DNA of 64,000 bases from Tenebrio molitor (Eukaryota > Arthropoda > Insecta > Coleoptera > Tenebrionidae). Within the stretch, counting starts at the first letter, position 1. The number at the start of each line of letters is the position of its first letter. Under the pieces are notes generated by a model. It saw only the letters and a program-made list of their open reading frames with translations, was not told where the DNA came from and searched no databases. The position numbers and the translations under genes were made by a program. Location of the stretch: the NCBI RefSeq assembly GCF_963966145.1, contig NC_091048.1:18042001-18106000 (forward strand), written 5' to 3'. Shown here piece by piece: positions 1-11,364 of the stretch.

Positions 1-106
1 AAATGTATAATAATAAGTTTCAATTAGAAACATGTTATTACTGCAGGTTAAAATAAGAAGTTTTTTGTGGTTTACAAATTATTTATTAATTTGTTTCAGC
101 TTGATT

Positions 107-1811
107 TTAGTTCGATTTCAGTTTTTGCTTTTGTCTCTTGCAACAAATTGAACATGTTTTTTTAATAATATAATACAAGACAAACAAAACAAATAAGGTC
201 CCCGCCGATATCGATACAATGACATCTAGAAGAAAATATTGATACCAGGGCAAATCTAGAGCAGCAACCCTTAAATGCGGGGCTCCCCTGTGTCGTATCA
301 CATACTCGACCCAATAAATTGCCGTGTCAAGTGGACTAACAAGTCTGTCATGATAGAAATCTGATCTACTCTTAGCATTTTTCAGAAAACTAAAATAAAT
401 ACATTTTAATATAAAGTTGGTATTCTTTCATGCTTTTTACTTTGGATTGCTTAAAAGTTGATTAATTTTGTTAGATAAGGCTTCTTCGGTTATTTCTTGA
501 TAACCTATCGTAAGTCCTATTCCCATATTTACCATTTGTCGAGCATTTAATTTTTGATCTCCAGCTATTGGAATAGCTAAAGCTGGAACTCCGTGGTAAA
601 TAGTTTCTGTTGTACTTAAAAGACCGCCATGGGTGATAAAAAGTTTAAGATTTGGATGAGCTGAAATACATTTTTTATTCATTGAAACATTTGTTGTAAT
701 TTCATTATTACCTAATACATCTTGTTGTGGTAACCACTTTGCTATATGAACATTCGCAGGCTTCCCTGGAAGAGTGTCGTCTTCCCATTTCCACAAGACT
801 GTCTCTTTCAACTTGGAAAAAGTGTTCAGAAGTATTTGTCTTTTTTCATTTGGAAGAAGTGCACTTTTTAAATTTGAACCCAAACTGAAATAAATAACAC
901 CTTCTTTGGCATTATCTAAAAGTTGTTGTAAATCCATAGGCAGTTTTTTCGGAGTTTTCACATGAAGTCCACCAACATCAATCATGCTTGGAACGTACGG
1001 AACAGGCTGATTTATGCTTGGGTGTGAATTGAGAAGCACAATTGAAGCATTATAGATAACGTCGTAAATACTAGGTCCATTTGGAAAATATTTTTTTATC
1101 AACTTATCATGTTCTGGATACATGTAAAAATGATTCAAACCTAACTGAGCAGCGTACGTGAAAATGTTAACTAATCTTTGGGAGAATGTCATTTTGCTGG
1201 AATATCCGAGTAAGGCTTCCGGTATGTAAGCGAGAGGTTGTGGATTTCCAATTAACTGATTCACCCAAGAATTTGCTCCCATTGTACTAAATAGAATTAA
1301 AGGAGCGTTAAAGCGTGTTGCAAGTGCTTTTTGTGCCTCGTTCATAAATTGTTCTACAATAACAACGTCAAATTTTTCATCAGAGTGAATCAATTTTTGC
1401 ATATTTGTATGATTGAGAGTTTGTTCACACATTCCTACCATCATATTGGCAAATAATGGGAGGAGCGTCAGGAAGCTTTGCTTTTCCATTTCGAACATAT
1501 TCATTTCTTTGATTCTACCTAAATCACTTTTATTTATTTAATTGACGCAGAAATAAATTAAACTCACGATCATGATCTTCCAAAAATCCAGTGAGTACAA
1601 TATCCCTGTAGGAACCATTTTTTGGTGGATTCTTTTCAGTAAACGGACTAACCATTGTTACATCGTGGCCCTTTTCTGCTAATCCTTTTAATAACGAATT
1701 GCCAAGGATGTAATGACTAGGTGCTCCCATTGGGAAAATTCCCAAAATTCTTGCACTATGTGTACCATTAAGTATAAACAAGAGCCCAACGAGTAAAACC
1801 AACATGTTCAC
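107..1811 (-). CDS. UDP-glycosyltransferase UGT-A, complete, 4 exons
   Basis: Membrane-bound UGT that should transfer a sugar from a UDP-sugar to small lipophilic acceptors in the ER lumen. Exons read from the sequence: 1568-1811, 712-1518, 441-660, 107-389; introns of 49, 51 and 51 bases, all GT-AG, with matching phases, giving 517 residues, normal for insect UGTs. Seen: signal peptide (residues 1-20, ending THSA), catalytic His33 in PSHY, FDVVIVEQF in the acceptor domain, WLPQQDVLAHPN leading to FITHGG, the GDQ sugar-contact motif, a membrane span near residues 475-500 and tail KLKSN (KxKxx ER retrieval). The start is the ATG that begins the signal peptide. The middle intron (661-711) is 17 codons long without a stop, so a plain ORF search reads through it. 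Nearly identical to UGT-C; substrate unknown. Confidence 0.93.
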
Positions 1812-1857
1812 TTTTTGTACTGGTAGTACTGGATATTAACACATCTATTAAATAACA

Positions 1858-1892
1858 GATTTATCATTTTTATCATAGTTAGAGATAATATT
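1858..1892. promoter_or_regulatory. Candidate GATA-factor sites upstream of UGT-A
   Basis: Within about 35 bases, roughly 50-80 bases upstream of the UGT-A start, there are two TTATCA sites and one AGATAA. These fit the WGATAR consensus of GATA factors, which drive midgut and fat-body genes in insects. The copy at 17766-17797 upstream of UGT-C is the same. The function is inferred; such motifs are common by chance in AT-rich DNA. Confidence 0.35.
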
Positions 1893-2087
1893 TACCTTGT
1901 ATGTATAGATAACAGTATAGAAAATGCACGTTGATAGGCACAGCTAATATTGTTGTATTTGATTTGGGATCATCACACAATTTATTATTCGTTATTTATG
2001 TTTGGTACTGAAGGACTTAATTATAAGTATTAATTAGTATGTTACTCCACAATAATAGCTGTCGTGTTGTGTCGTGTAACTTCGGAA

Positions 2088-2089
<2 letters not shown>

Positions 2090-2123
<34 letters not shown>

Positions 2124-2973
2124 GACGGCTAACAGGCTTGACGCCCAATTAGAGGCCCTGCCAAAAAGAAAATGATACACAAAACACAATCACAACACAA
2201 CAACCATTACACAGAGAGCATCCCAACACCCAGGCTACAACTACCGAGCACTCATCTGAGTAGGATCGCCCTAATTCACGAGGAGATGGAGAAGAATTTT
2301 TTGATTTGCGAAATGCTGCAACAAAAAATATCGATGTGGGCCTCGACACTCTGGTAATTTCGCAGCATTCGAGTGACTTGAGCCCGATGTCCGTGTGGCG
2401 CTGACCGATGTAGAAAACACTCCTCACCCTAGATCCCGACCGGCTAACCCTCAAGCTGATCCTCTCCAGAACGTGAGGACATTCCTGCAGCCCTCTGAAC
2501 AATTTGAACAATGCTCCATGCGTCTATCAAGCAGAGACTGCAGACCAACCTCACCGAGCAGAAGATCTTGTGGACACCCACGAGGCGGATATGCACCATT
2601 CAACATGAAGACTACATACTTCAGGAATCTGCGTTGCACTCGCTCCAGAAGAGAAGAGTGAACATCATATATCGGTGACCACACAAGGGAAGCATACTCG
2701 AGCCGGGATCTCACATAAGTGATGTACAGAAGCTTCAGGGTCGTGACATCAGAGAATTCCCTGCCAGCACGCAAAACAAAACCCAGTGCCCTGAAGGCAG
2801 TCCCCGCAATGGTCCGAATGTGTTCGCCGAAGGATAGTTTGGAATCGAAGATGACACCCAGATCTCTAATAGACTCACGTGTAAGAATGGAGCCGTTGAT
2901 TTTATAGTCAAATAAGAGAGGCTTGGTCTTCCTTGTGAATGAGACTATGCTACACTTAAGATGGTTGAGAACA
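2090..2973 (-). mobile_element. 5'-truncated LINE (Jockey/CR1-like) 3' fragment
   Basis: The minus strand encodes the C-terminal part of a LINE reverse transcriptase, including FSRKTKPLLFDY, LEYASLVWSPIY and the YPPRGCP motif. It resembles the same region of the longer LINE at 41-45 kb (FSRKTKPLMFDY, LEYCSIVWSPIY, FPPRGTP). The frame is broken near 2450-2500. The minus-strand 3' end is an (ATT/TAA)n tract at 2090-2123, as in the 45 kb element. A 5-base direct repeat GAAAT at 2085-2089 and 2974-2978 flanks it, and copy 2 has the empty site near 17997. Inactive: no endonuclease and no catalytic palm motif. Confidence 0.85.
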
Positions 2974-3017
2974 GAAATGTTTAGTCCGTTGCGTAATTTA
3001 AATTTTAAAATACATAT

Positions 3018-3582
3018 AGGTGTCCCAGAGTTGCGAAAAAGCTCCATAATTTATTTGTTATTATTATTAAAGATTTCAAGTTTTTCTCTTTTTTTAGATG
3101 ATAGCTGCATTTCTACTGCACATTCGGAAAATGTTGCGGTATATATACAGGTGTCCAGGTATCCCAACACTAAAGTTATGTTTTTTTAAATGGAACCTAC
3201 CCAGTTTGATTTAATTTTTGAATTCTATGCTAAATTAGGAATCAAATCTATAGAGGTCGTTTTTACTTATCACCTAATGCGTGATCGAGAGACTCTGTAG
3301 TAAAAGCTTAGTGCATTATGGCGTCACGAGTAACTTTTGCGGGGGGAAAAAATTCAAACTATTGTTTTAAATAGCAACCAGGCAACCTACTATACAAATT
3401 AGTCAGCTCTACCAACCTTGATCTGCCATCGTTTTGGATGTGGGGCGTTTTTTTAACCAGAATATCGAATTGCAGGGGTCCGTTCGAAAATTCGTACCTT
3501 CCAAATCGTTGCACATAAGTTAAAATAATTGACGCTGTTTGATTCATGATTCCTGAATGTTTACCGCATTTGTTGAGTGCAT
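3018..3582 (+). repeat. Partial arm of foldback family FB1
   Basis: The stretch from GTGTCCCAGAGTTGCG to the sequence around TTTACCGCATTTGTTGAG matches one arm of the large foldback at 6380-8215. About 130 bases near 3270-3420 are extra compared with that copy. No gene is seen; reading frames here belong to repeat DNA. Confidence 0.7.
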
Positions 3583-5053
3583 AGACAAAATAAAGTATAT
3601 ATAGAACGCAAAGTGGGTGTACTAATTGTGTCCTGGGTTTGCGTCTTGGCTTGTGCGCACCGTCCACAGATCGGAAGAGGACGCTGAAGTTGTTGCTGCC
3701 AAACATTGCCAAAGTACCCGGTTTTTAAAAAACAAATAACATTACAAAAATTATAAATGTCAATCAATTTAATTGTCAATTGACTTGAATTGAATGTGAA
3801 TTTACCATGAAGCGTTACAGCATTAAAAAATGTTACAGGTCTGTTAGCACTACGTGCCATAGATTTCCAAATTCATTGGAAAATGGGAACTGCTTTAAAG
3901 AGTAGCTGAAGTGGAAGACAATTTATTATCTGATGGAGCTCAGTCCAATGAAAGTGTATAATAACCACACGGTTTGTGAATTACATTTTGAAAAATCCGA
4001 CTATGGCACCAATTAACACATTTCTAAATACTGTTGTACTTGACTAGTTTGCTCCTGCCTAATGGTACCTATAAATATCACACATATTAAATAAATTACA
4101 AACTTTTAAAGATTCCAGAAATTTCTACATCCGAAATTCCCATTCCCGATCCCAATTTTAGAACAAATCTACAAGACATGCTTTTGAAGAAAACGCGATA
4201 TCCAATTCTTCTACCAATACTATCTATATTCGATCCTGAATTTGAAAATGAACAAGAAATAGTCTACAAAATAGTAACATTAACCATATTTACTTTTGTT
4301 AAGGGAGTTAAGTTAATTTTAAGTGGTAAGAACACGAGAATTTAAATGTATAAAAACAAAATATTTGTAAATGCGGTCGAAATGTATAAGAAAAATTGAA
4401 AATAAAAAAATTTCAATGAAAAGAATTTTTTACGATAGTGTTATTTAAAAATAAATAAAGTAAAATTCATAAATATCAATCATAAAATATACATTCTAAA
4501 ATCAAGCAGGCCAAGGAAGCACCGTCCACAAGCCAACAGATGGCGCATTTTCGAAGAACCAAAAATTTAATAGGGAGTTTGCGTTCTATGTAGTTTATTT
4601 TGTGTATGGTTCTTTCACTGGTTAAAAGTAACACACGTATTTCAGATACGTATGTATTCACACTCAAATACTCAAGTGCTTGCTGCAAGGCTTTGCAAAA
4701 CACTTTCCCTGAACTTTCTTTGAATAATAATTCCGGATATTGTTCACATCCAAGCAAAAATTGATTCAGATATTTTCGGCATATTGTTTTTAAAGGCACT
4801 TTTCGTTACGACTAGGACTAGCAGACCGTTTGTGATTGAATGTTGCAAAATGCAAATTCACGTATAGCGATTTAAATTCTTCGAAAGAAAGGGTCGACAT
4901 CGTTAGCAGGTCCCTCTATCTGAACAAAAAAAATCTGGAAAATTGCAGAAATATGCACTAATATGCATTTTTCGCCAAAATATGCTCAAGGTGCTTCAAA
5001 TATGCAAAATATGCATTTTTGAAATGACGTAATTTCATTCAAAATTTGTTAAT
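3583..5053. other. No recognised gene, 3583-5053
   Basis: AT-rich repeat-like DNA. Around 4600-4650 there is a short piece (ACTGGTTAAAAGTAACACACG and flank) similar to the terminus of the MITE at 25448-25882, so part of this stretch is probably another decayed transposon. Reading frames here are short and show no family I recognise. Confidence 0.5.
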
Positions 5054-5149
5054 ATGCCCAGAAAATCTAAAATTTTGTCTATATACGCCATAGAATCAAA
5101 TATGCAATTTGCTCACCATACGGTGAGCGTTTTCCTGAAGGAGTTCTTC

Positions 5150-5454
5150 CGTCCCGTTGTACTTTTGTGGAGCTACATCAGCATTTATGTGAGGTTGGTT
5201 CTGACTGATTCCAATACGATGGCGTCCCCGATCCTCCATTTAACCCCTCAGGATTTTAATTTTTGAGGCCACACGAAAGATTTGGTTTACGAAGTTGAAA
5301 TAAATACAGAAGGCCAACAACAGAAACGCGTAACAGACGCCGCGAACCAGATTCGTAAAAACCCAGAAATGCTGAATTCTGTTTATGAAAATTGGTATCG
5401 GCGCACTCAAATGTGCTTAAATGCCAACGGAAGGCACACAGAACATTTATTATA
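5150..5454 (+). pseudogene. C-terminal remnant of a mariner/Tc1-like transposase
   Basis: Reading forward, LTPQDFNF, a stop, then GHTKDLVYEV and further on IRKNPEMLNSVYENWYRR and GRHTEHLL form the typical end of a mariner-like transposase, where the third catalytic acid sits in an LTPxDFFLWG context. The in-frame TGA after DFNF and the missing N-terminal two thirds make it a dead fragment. It is clearly coding-derived, but the exact subfamily cannot be set. Confidence 0.7.
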
Positions 5455-5840
5455 AAATCATTTTTCTAGTCTAGTTTACCTTTCATAAGTTAGTAAATAT
5501 TGTCAGTTAGAGTTGAAAGTACGAATATGTAAAGTGTAAATAAATTTATTCAATACATTATTTTGGCTATTTAACCACAATTAATTCGATTTAGTTTGTC
5601 AGATTTGAGATTTGTCATAAACGATTCAGGTACCTATGTTGCTTAGATACTGTCATCCTTACAAACACCAACAATTAATTCCTGAGTAGGTAGGTATTTT
5701 TGTGGTCAGCAGCGTCGAATGGGTGTGGATGGGGGTCAATTTATCTCCATTATTTTGGACCTAATGAAACGGGGATATTTGGACTTGTTAGGTCCTTCTA
5801 ATGACCCAGAATTTTTTTGGCAGGTTATATCGGGACCACC
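5455..5840. other. No recognised gene, 5455-5840
   Basis: Non-coding in appearance. A 63-codon frame starting at 5719 shows no recognisable domain. The right end carries a CACCCTGTATA motif like the termini of several transposons in this window. Confidence 0.4.
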
Positions 5841-6385
5841 CTGTATACTGGGTGCCCCAAAATTCGCGGAACAACTCAATGAGGTAATGTCAATTCATGT
5901 TAGAAAATAACGAGAAAAATAATTAAAAAATTCTATACCTCTTAGATTTGAAGATATGGGGGCCCAAAAGGTGCAGCTTTGATCTCATTTATTTTAAATA
6001 ATAAAAAAGATTTTGACTATTTGTCTTTTGCTACCCAGTGGCATAATAATTTTGAACGATTGTGATCAGGTTTGCAATTATTTTCTCCATTATTTCCAGC
6101 ATTTCCAAGTAGTAATTTTGTTCGTTTTACCTCAAACAGCGTACGGCAACACGGCTTTGATTTTTCCCTCTCATTTCCATGGATACAACAAAAATTAAAT
6201 ATTTGCAGACTATTGGGATGCATAGAATGTTTTTAAATGTTGCCACATTTAGTGTAACAAATAGGTCCATATCTTCTACAAAAAAGAAGATTGATTTTTT
6301 TAAACATTTTTACCTGATTTCTTAATGACTATTTAACAACGTACTACTACGTTGTTCCGCGAATTTTGGGGCACCCAGTATACAG
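5841..6385. mobile_element. MITE with 35-bp perfect terminal inverted repeats
   Basis: Positions 5841-5875 (starting CTGTATACTGGGTGCCCC) are the exact reverse complement of 6351-6385. The 545-base unit contains no transposase. Its right end abuts the FB1 foldback at 6380, so two elements are inserted back to back. Confidence 0.8.
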
Positions 6386-8215
6386 GTGCCCCAGAGTTGC
6401 GAAAAAGCTCCACAACTTGTTTGTTATTAAAGATATCAACTTTTTCTTTTTTCTAGATGATAGCTACGCTTCTACTCCATATTCGGAAAATATTGCGGTA
6501 TATATACAGAGTGTCCCAATATTATAAAAACACTAAAGTTATGTTTTTTTAAATGGAAACTACCCAGTTTGATTTTATTTTTGAACTCTATGCTAAATTA
6601 TGAATCAAATTTATACAGGTCGTTTTTACTTATCTGCCATCGTTTTTAATCAGTGGCGCTTTTTTTACCAGAATTTCGAATTGCAGGGGTCCCTTCGAAA
6701 ATTCGTAGCTTCCAAATCGTTGCACATAAATTAAAATGATTGAAGCTGTTTGATTTCTGAATGTTTGCTGCATCTGCTGAGTGTTTACTCAACAACCTGC
6801 TTAGTCCCATATGCCTACTGCGATTTTTTAAACATAACGAATTAAAAATGTTAAAAACTCATTTTTTTCAAATGGCACCCCGTATTTATTATTGCACTGA
6901 TCGAAAGCTTTTTTGACAAGCTTTTGAACAATATAGGTTTGTATAGTCGAATCTGAAAATCTAGAGTGCTATCCTAAAATCGCTAAATTTGGTACAATTT
7001 TTCCGTTAAAAAGACAATATAAAAATCTAGTAGGCTTAACAAAAGATAATCACACAATATGGTCACTCCATAAAGATGAATCAACCAACAAAACAGTGTT
7101 TAACAATTGAACATTTAATTATTTTAGTGATTTTTAGTGATTTTAAGATAGCACCCTAGATTTTCACATTCGGCTATACAAACGCTATACAGTTGGAAAG
7201 CTTGTCAAAAAAGCTTTCGACCAGTGTAATAATAAATGCAGGGTGCCATTTGAAAAAAATGAGTTTCTGACATTTGTAGTTTGTTATATTTAAAAAATCG
7301 CAGTAGGCATATGCGACTAAGCACATTATTGAGTAAACACTTAACAGATGCGTCAAACATTCAGGAATCAAACAGTGCCAATTATTTTAATTTATGTGCA
7401 ACGATTTGGATGGTACGAATTTTCGAAGGGACCCCTGCACTATCTAGGGTGCTATCTTAAAATCATTAAAATAATGAAATGTTTAATTGTTAAACACTGT
7501 TTTGTTGGTTGATTCATCTTTATGGAGTGACCATATTGTGTGATTATCTTTTGTTAGGCCTACAAGATTTTTGAATTGTCATTTTAACGGAAAAAATTGC
7601 ACCAAATTTAGCGATTTTAGGATAGCACCCTAGATTTTCAGATTCGACTATACAAACCTATATTGTTCAAAAGCGTGTCAAAAAAGCTTTCGACCAGTAC
7701 AATAATAAATACGGGGTGCCATTTGAAAAAAAATAGTTTTTAACATTTTTAATTCGTTATGTTTAAAAAATCGCAGTAGGCATATGCGACTAAGCAGGTT
7801 GTTGAGTAAACACTCAGCAGATGCAGCAAACATTCAGAAATCAAACAGCGTCAATAATTTTCATTTATGTGCAACGATTTGGAAGCTACGAATTTTCGAA
7901 GGGACCCCTGCAATTCGAAATTCTGGTAAAAAAAGCGTCACTGATTAAAAACGATGGCAGTAAGTAAAAACGACCTGTATAAATTTGATTCATAATTTAA
8001 CATAGAGTTCAAAAATAAAATCAAACTGGGTAGTTTCCATTTAAAAAAACATAACTTTAGTGTTTTTATAATATTGGGACACTCTGTATATATACCGCAA
8101 TATTTTCCGAATATGCAGTATAAGCGTAGCTATCATCTAGAAAAAAGAAAAAGTTGATATCTTTAATAACAAACAAGTTATGGAGCTTTTTCGCAACTCT
8201 GGGACACCCTGTATA
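6380..8215. mobile_element. Foldback element FB1, 1.8 kb giant inverted repeat
   Basis: The left arm (6380 to about 7163) is inverted in the right arm (about 7441-8215) with high similarity, giving two arms of almost 800 bases. Both ends read TACAGGTGCCCCAGAG or its inverted near match. The centre (7164-7440) is a third, shorter copy of the arm in the right-arm orientation. No long coding frame is present. Related pieces occur at 3018-3582 and 19316-21602, so this is a family. Confidence 0.8.
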
Positions 8216-8234
8216 TATTATATTCGTTTCTGAT

Positions 8235-8689
8235 ACTAGATGTAAATGTAAAATTAAATTTTAAGGCCACTTTTATTAACATTATGTATGCCTATTTGCA
8301 GCCGTTTAGGCGTAATTTCAATTTTTTGAATAAAATATTTTTTTTTATAAGCAATTGTTTTATTTGAAATTTTATTCAAAAATAGCATTGCAATAAATAT
8401 TAGATAACAACAAAACAATAAAAAATAAGCAAATTAACAAAAAATATTTTAATGGTAATGATTTCATTGAAAATATTTTTTTGTTAATTTGCTTATTTTT
8501 TATTATTTCGTTGTTATCTACTGTTTATTGCATGTGATTTTTGAATAAAAATTCAAATAAAACAATTGTTTGATAAAAAAAAAGAATATTTTACTCAAAA
8601 AATCGAAATTACGCCAAAACGGCTGGGAATAGGCATACACAATGTTAATAAAAGTAGGCTTAGAATTAAATTTTACATTTATATCTAGT
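8235..8689. mobile_element. Foldback palindrome, 455 bp
   Basis: Almost the whole interval is one palindrome: the left arm starting ACTAGATGTAAATG pairs with the right arm ending CATTTATATCTAGT, with the centre near 8462 (AATATTTT context). Non-coding. Likely a non-autonomous foldback or MITE. Confidence 0.75.
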
Positions 8690-9538
8690 GTCACAAATGG
8701 TGGTTGCCGTTTAAAAAAATGAGGTTTTTGACATTTTTTGAATAGCAATTTTGAAAAATTTCAGTAGGTGTATGAAACATAAAAAAAATTCATTAATGGC
8801 GGAAAAGATCGGCCACGTATTTAGGAATTCAACTAAAAAAAATCAATTATTTATTTCCGATGGTTCAAGAGTTATAAATTTCTTAATGAAGCCCTGCAAC
8901 CTCGCTTTTTTGCAAAAAAGATGACATAGGTCAAAAACGATGACAGATAAGTGTTGACAAAAAGATGTTCTAAACTCAAAATTTAACGTAGAATCGAAAT
9001 GTGAAATCAAAATGAGGCCTTTCCATTTAAAAAAATAAAGATGGCGTCGATTTCCGGTATTTCCGGAAGTGCCACCATTTTGAAAATATTTCATTTGAAC
9101 TTCGAGTAGTCGATTATAGTCAACTACCAATTTTCATATTAATATGATTTGGGGAAATCAGAAAGTTTCTAATGAACGGGCTACGTGAATCAGCCTGTAT
9201 ACAGTTACTCCTGCAGCTCTGCACTGAGGTCAGTCAGGTCAACAACTTGAACAGATTAAAACAATTACAAATTGAAATATATAAATAATTATTAATTAAC
9301 CAATAAAGTTCATAAAATCAAATATCAAAAATGTAGATGTGAGCTTTCTCTTCATCTAATATACTCGTAAAACGAAAAAAATACTACGTAGTACTTACTC
9401 ATCCTAAAATTGTCCTTGTCTAGTATAATGTGATAACAAGATATTTATTTTACAATTAACTCTAATGAAGAAAATAGAGAAACAGAAAATTATATAGATA
9501 TTATCTAATAAATAAAAAGAATAAGAAATAATATCTTT
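8690..9538. other. No recognised gene, 8690-9538
   Basis: Repeat-like DNA with phrases shared with the foldback family (GCCGTTTAAAAAAATGAGG type). A 95-codon minus frame at 8843-9130 has no recognisable domain and lies in repeat sequence, so I do not call it. The last 300 bases are AT-rich 3' flank of UGT-B. Confidence 0.45.
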
Positions 9539-11251
9539 CTATTTATTCTTTTTTGCTTCACTTATTTGTTTAGTTTTAAACTTGCTGCATATATATTTGA
9601 TAATTTTTTTGATAGTAATGTAAAAAACTAAAGATACTACAACTGCAACGAGAACAAGAAAACTAATTACATCAACCATCTCTCTCTGGTACCATTTCAA
9701 ATCGAGTCCCGCAGATCTCAAATGTGGGGCTCCTTTATGACGAATTACATGTTCAATCCAATATATTGCAGAATCAAGGGGTTTCATAGGTCTATCTTTC
9801 ATGACCTTGGATCGTTGCTGGATATTTTTTCGATATCTAGAAATTTAAAACCGTCAGATTATTGAGAAAACTATTATACTGTACTCACCTCGGATTATTC
9901 AAAATTTCATTAATTGCCCAACTAAGCTTTTCTTCTGTTATTTCAGTTAATGGCACGCTAATAGCAAACCCATTGTTTACTGCAGATGCAATATTAGTTT
10001 TTTGCTCCGTAAGAATGGGAATACCAATGATTGGTACTCCATGATACACAGTTTCCATAGTACTTAGTAAGCCTCCGTGAGATATAAAAATTCGAACATT
10101 GGGATGAGCTTAAATTTAAAAATAGTGAAATGAGTCATTTTTTTAACTATGGACTTCTCACCGAGAATATCTTGCTGAGGAAGCCATTTCATAATTTTAA
10201 CGTTTGGAGGAGTGTCAGGTAAATCTGTTTCAAACTTCCACAGCACCTGTTGTTTGATTTTGGAAAATGCTTTTAGAAGGGTATCGCGTACATGTTCACT
10301 AAAGTCTTTGCTTTTTAAATTAGAGCCCATTGAAAAGAGGATCACACCGTCTTTGGCGTTGTCAAGAAAATTCTGCAAATCGTCTGGTAATTTTTTAGGT
10401 GGATTTATATGGTAGCCTCCAATTTCAATTATACTTGGTACCAGAGGGACGGCGTCGTTTACGCTAACGTGTGAATTTGCAAGGATCAAACTGACATTAT
10501 ACAATACGTCATCCAATTCAAGGTCGGTGTCAATATATCTTTTGAAAACTGTTCTTTGTCTGGGTAAATGCATCACTTGTGTAGAGACGTCGTATATTAA
10601 ATTTAAGCCAAAGCTTTGCAGTCTTTGCCAAAAATTCATATACCTCGTTAGTGAACTCCTTAAATTAGGCACGTAGGACGATGGAGCTGGGTTCGCCATT
10701 ATGTAATTGGCAAGACAGTTTGTAGCTACAGTACTCATTAAAATAACGGGAGCTTTAAAATGGTGACCGAGTCCTATTAGAGCTTCGTTTAGAAAATGTT
10801 CCATAATGACAACATCGAATTTTTCTCCAGAATTCAACAGTTTTTGTACATTCTTGTTCTTAAATGTACGATCGGCTATTTCGTAGCCCATCATATAAAT
10901 AAAATCCAAGTTTTCATACATTCCGACGTTGCCCCTGTTCAAAAGATTTTTCAATAATAAATCTGGAAAACATAATATAACTACTGTCCTCTTTGTATGA
11001 TATACTTACTTACCCCCTATATAACCTACAAGCTCCTCTACAGAAACATCTGTATAGTTTTTTATAGGAGTTTTTTGAGGATATGAATTAATGAAAGTAA
11101 TTTCATGACCCCTATCAACTAATTCCTTTGCAACACGAAAAACTAACGCAAAGTGACTATGAGATGGCATCGGTACAACAAATAACATCTTGGCACTTTC
11201 GACAGCCCATAGGGATCCACATAGTAAAAAAATTATTAAGTGTCCCTTCAT
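9539..11251 (-). CDS. UDP-glycosyltransferase UGT-B, complete, 4 exons
   Basis: Expected to conjugate sugar to lipophilic substrates in the ER. Exons 11014-11251, 10162-10962, 9889-10108 and 9539-9836; introns of 51, 53 and 52 bases with GT-AG ends and consistent phases, total 518 residues. Seen: signal peptide ending AVESA, catalytic His33 in SHSHF (unlike the PSHY or TSHY of its neighbours), FDVVIMEHF, WLPQQDILAHPN, FISHGGLLSTME, then TEQ in place of the usual DQ (Glu is allowed in the UGT signature), RHKGAPHLRSAGL, a membrane span and a KKNK tail (KKxx). It is the most divergent intact member apart from UGT-F and is not part of the A/C duplication. The exon 3 acceptor is TTTAAG, a weaker AAG acceptor. 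Confidence 0.92.
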
Positions 11252-11345
11252 TGTACAAAATTCAATAAAATAATAACACTACTTCAGTGACTCTAAATTT
11301 TGAATGAATAAAACTAAGGTTATAGTTGTCCTATTTATAAATAAA

Positions 11346-11364
11346 CTTATCACTTTTATCAGTG
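11346..11364. promoter_or_regulatory. Candidate GATA-factor sites upstream of UGT-B
   Basis: CTTATCACTTTTATCAGTG carries two GATA motifs 100 bases upstream of the UGT-B start, resembling those upstream of UGT-A, UGT-C and UGT-E. Another TTATCA follows near 11470. Inferred regulatory role only. Confidence 0.35.

Larger units (their letters stand above)
1..3017. repeat. Segmental duplication, copy 1 (contains UGT-A)
   Basis: Positions 1 to about 2089 and 2974 to about 3017 match 15903-18040 almost base for base, covering UGT-A, its introns and about 270 bases upstream. Positions 2090-2973 are a LINE insertion absent from copy 2. The window starts at the left edge of the match, so the true left boundary is not visible here. 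Small indels lie near 1960-2010. The duplication carried the 5' flank, so both genes probably began with the same control region. Confidence 0.9.

Noticed and set aside
2172..2661. Plus frames of 61-88 codons
   Set aside because: Opposite strand of the LINE fragment.
8518..8748. 76-codon minus frame
   Set aside because: Lies in the arm of the 455-bp palindrome and is a repeat read.
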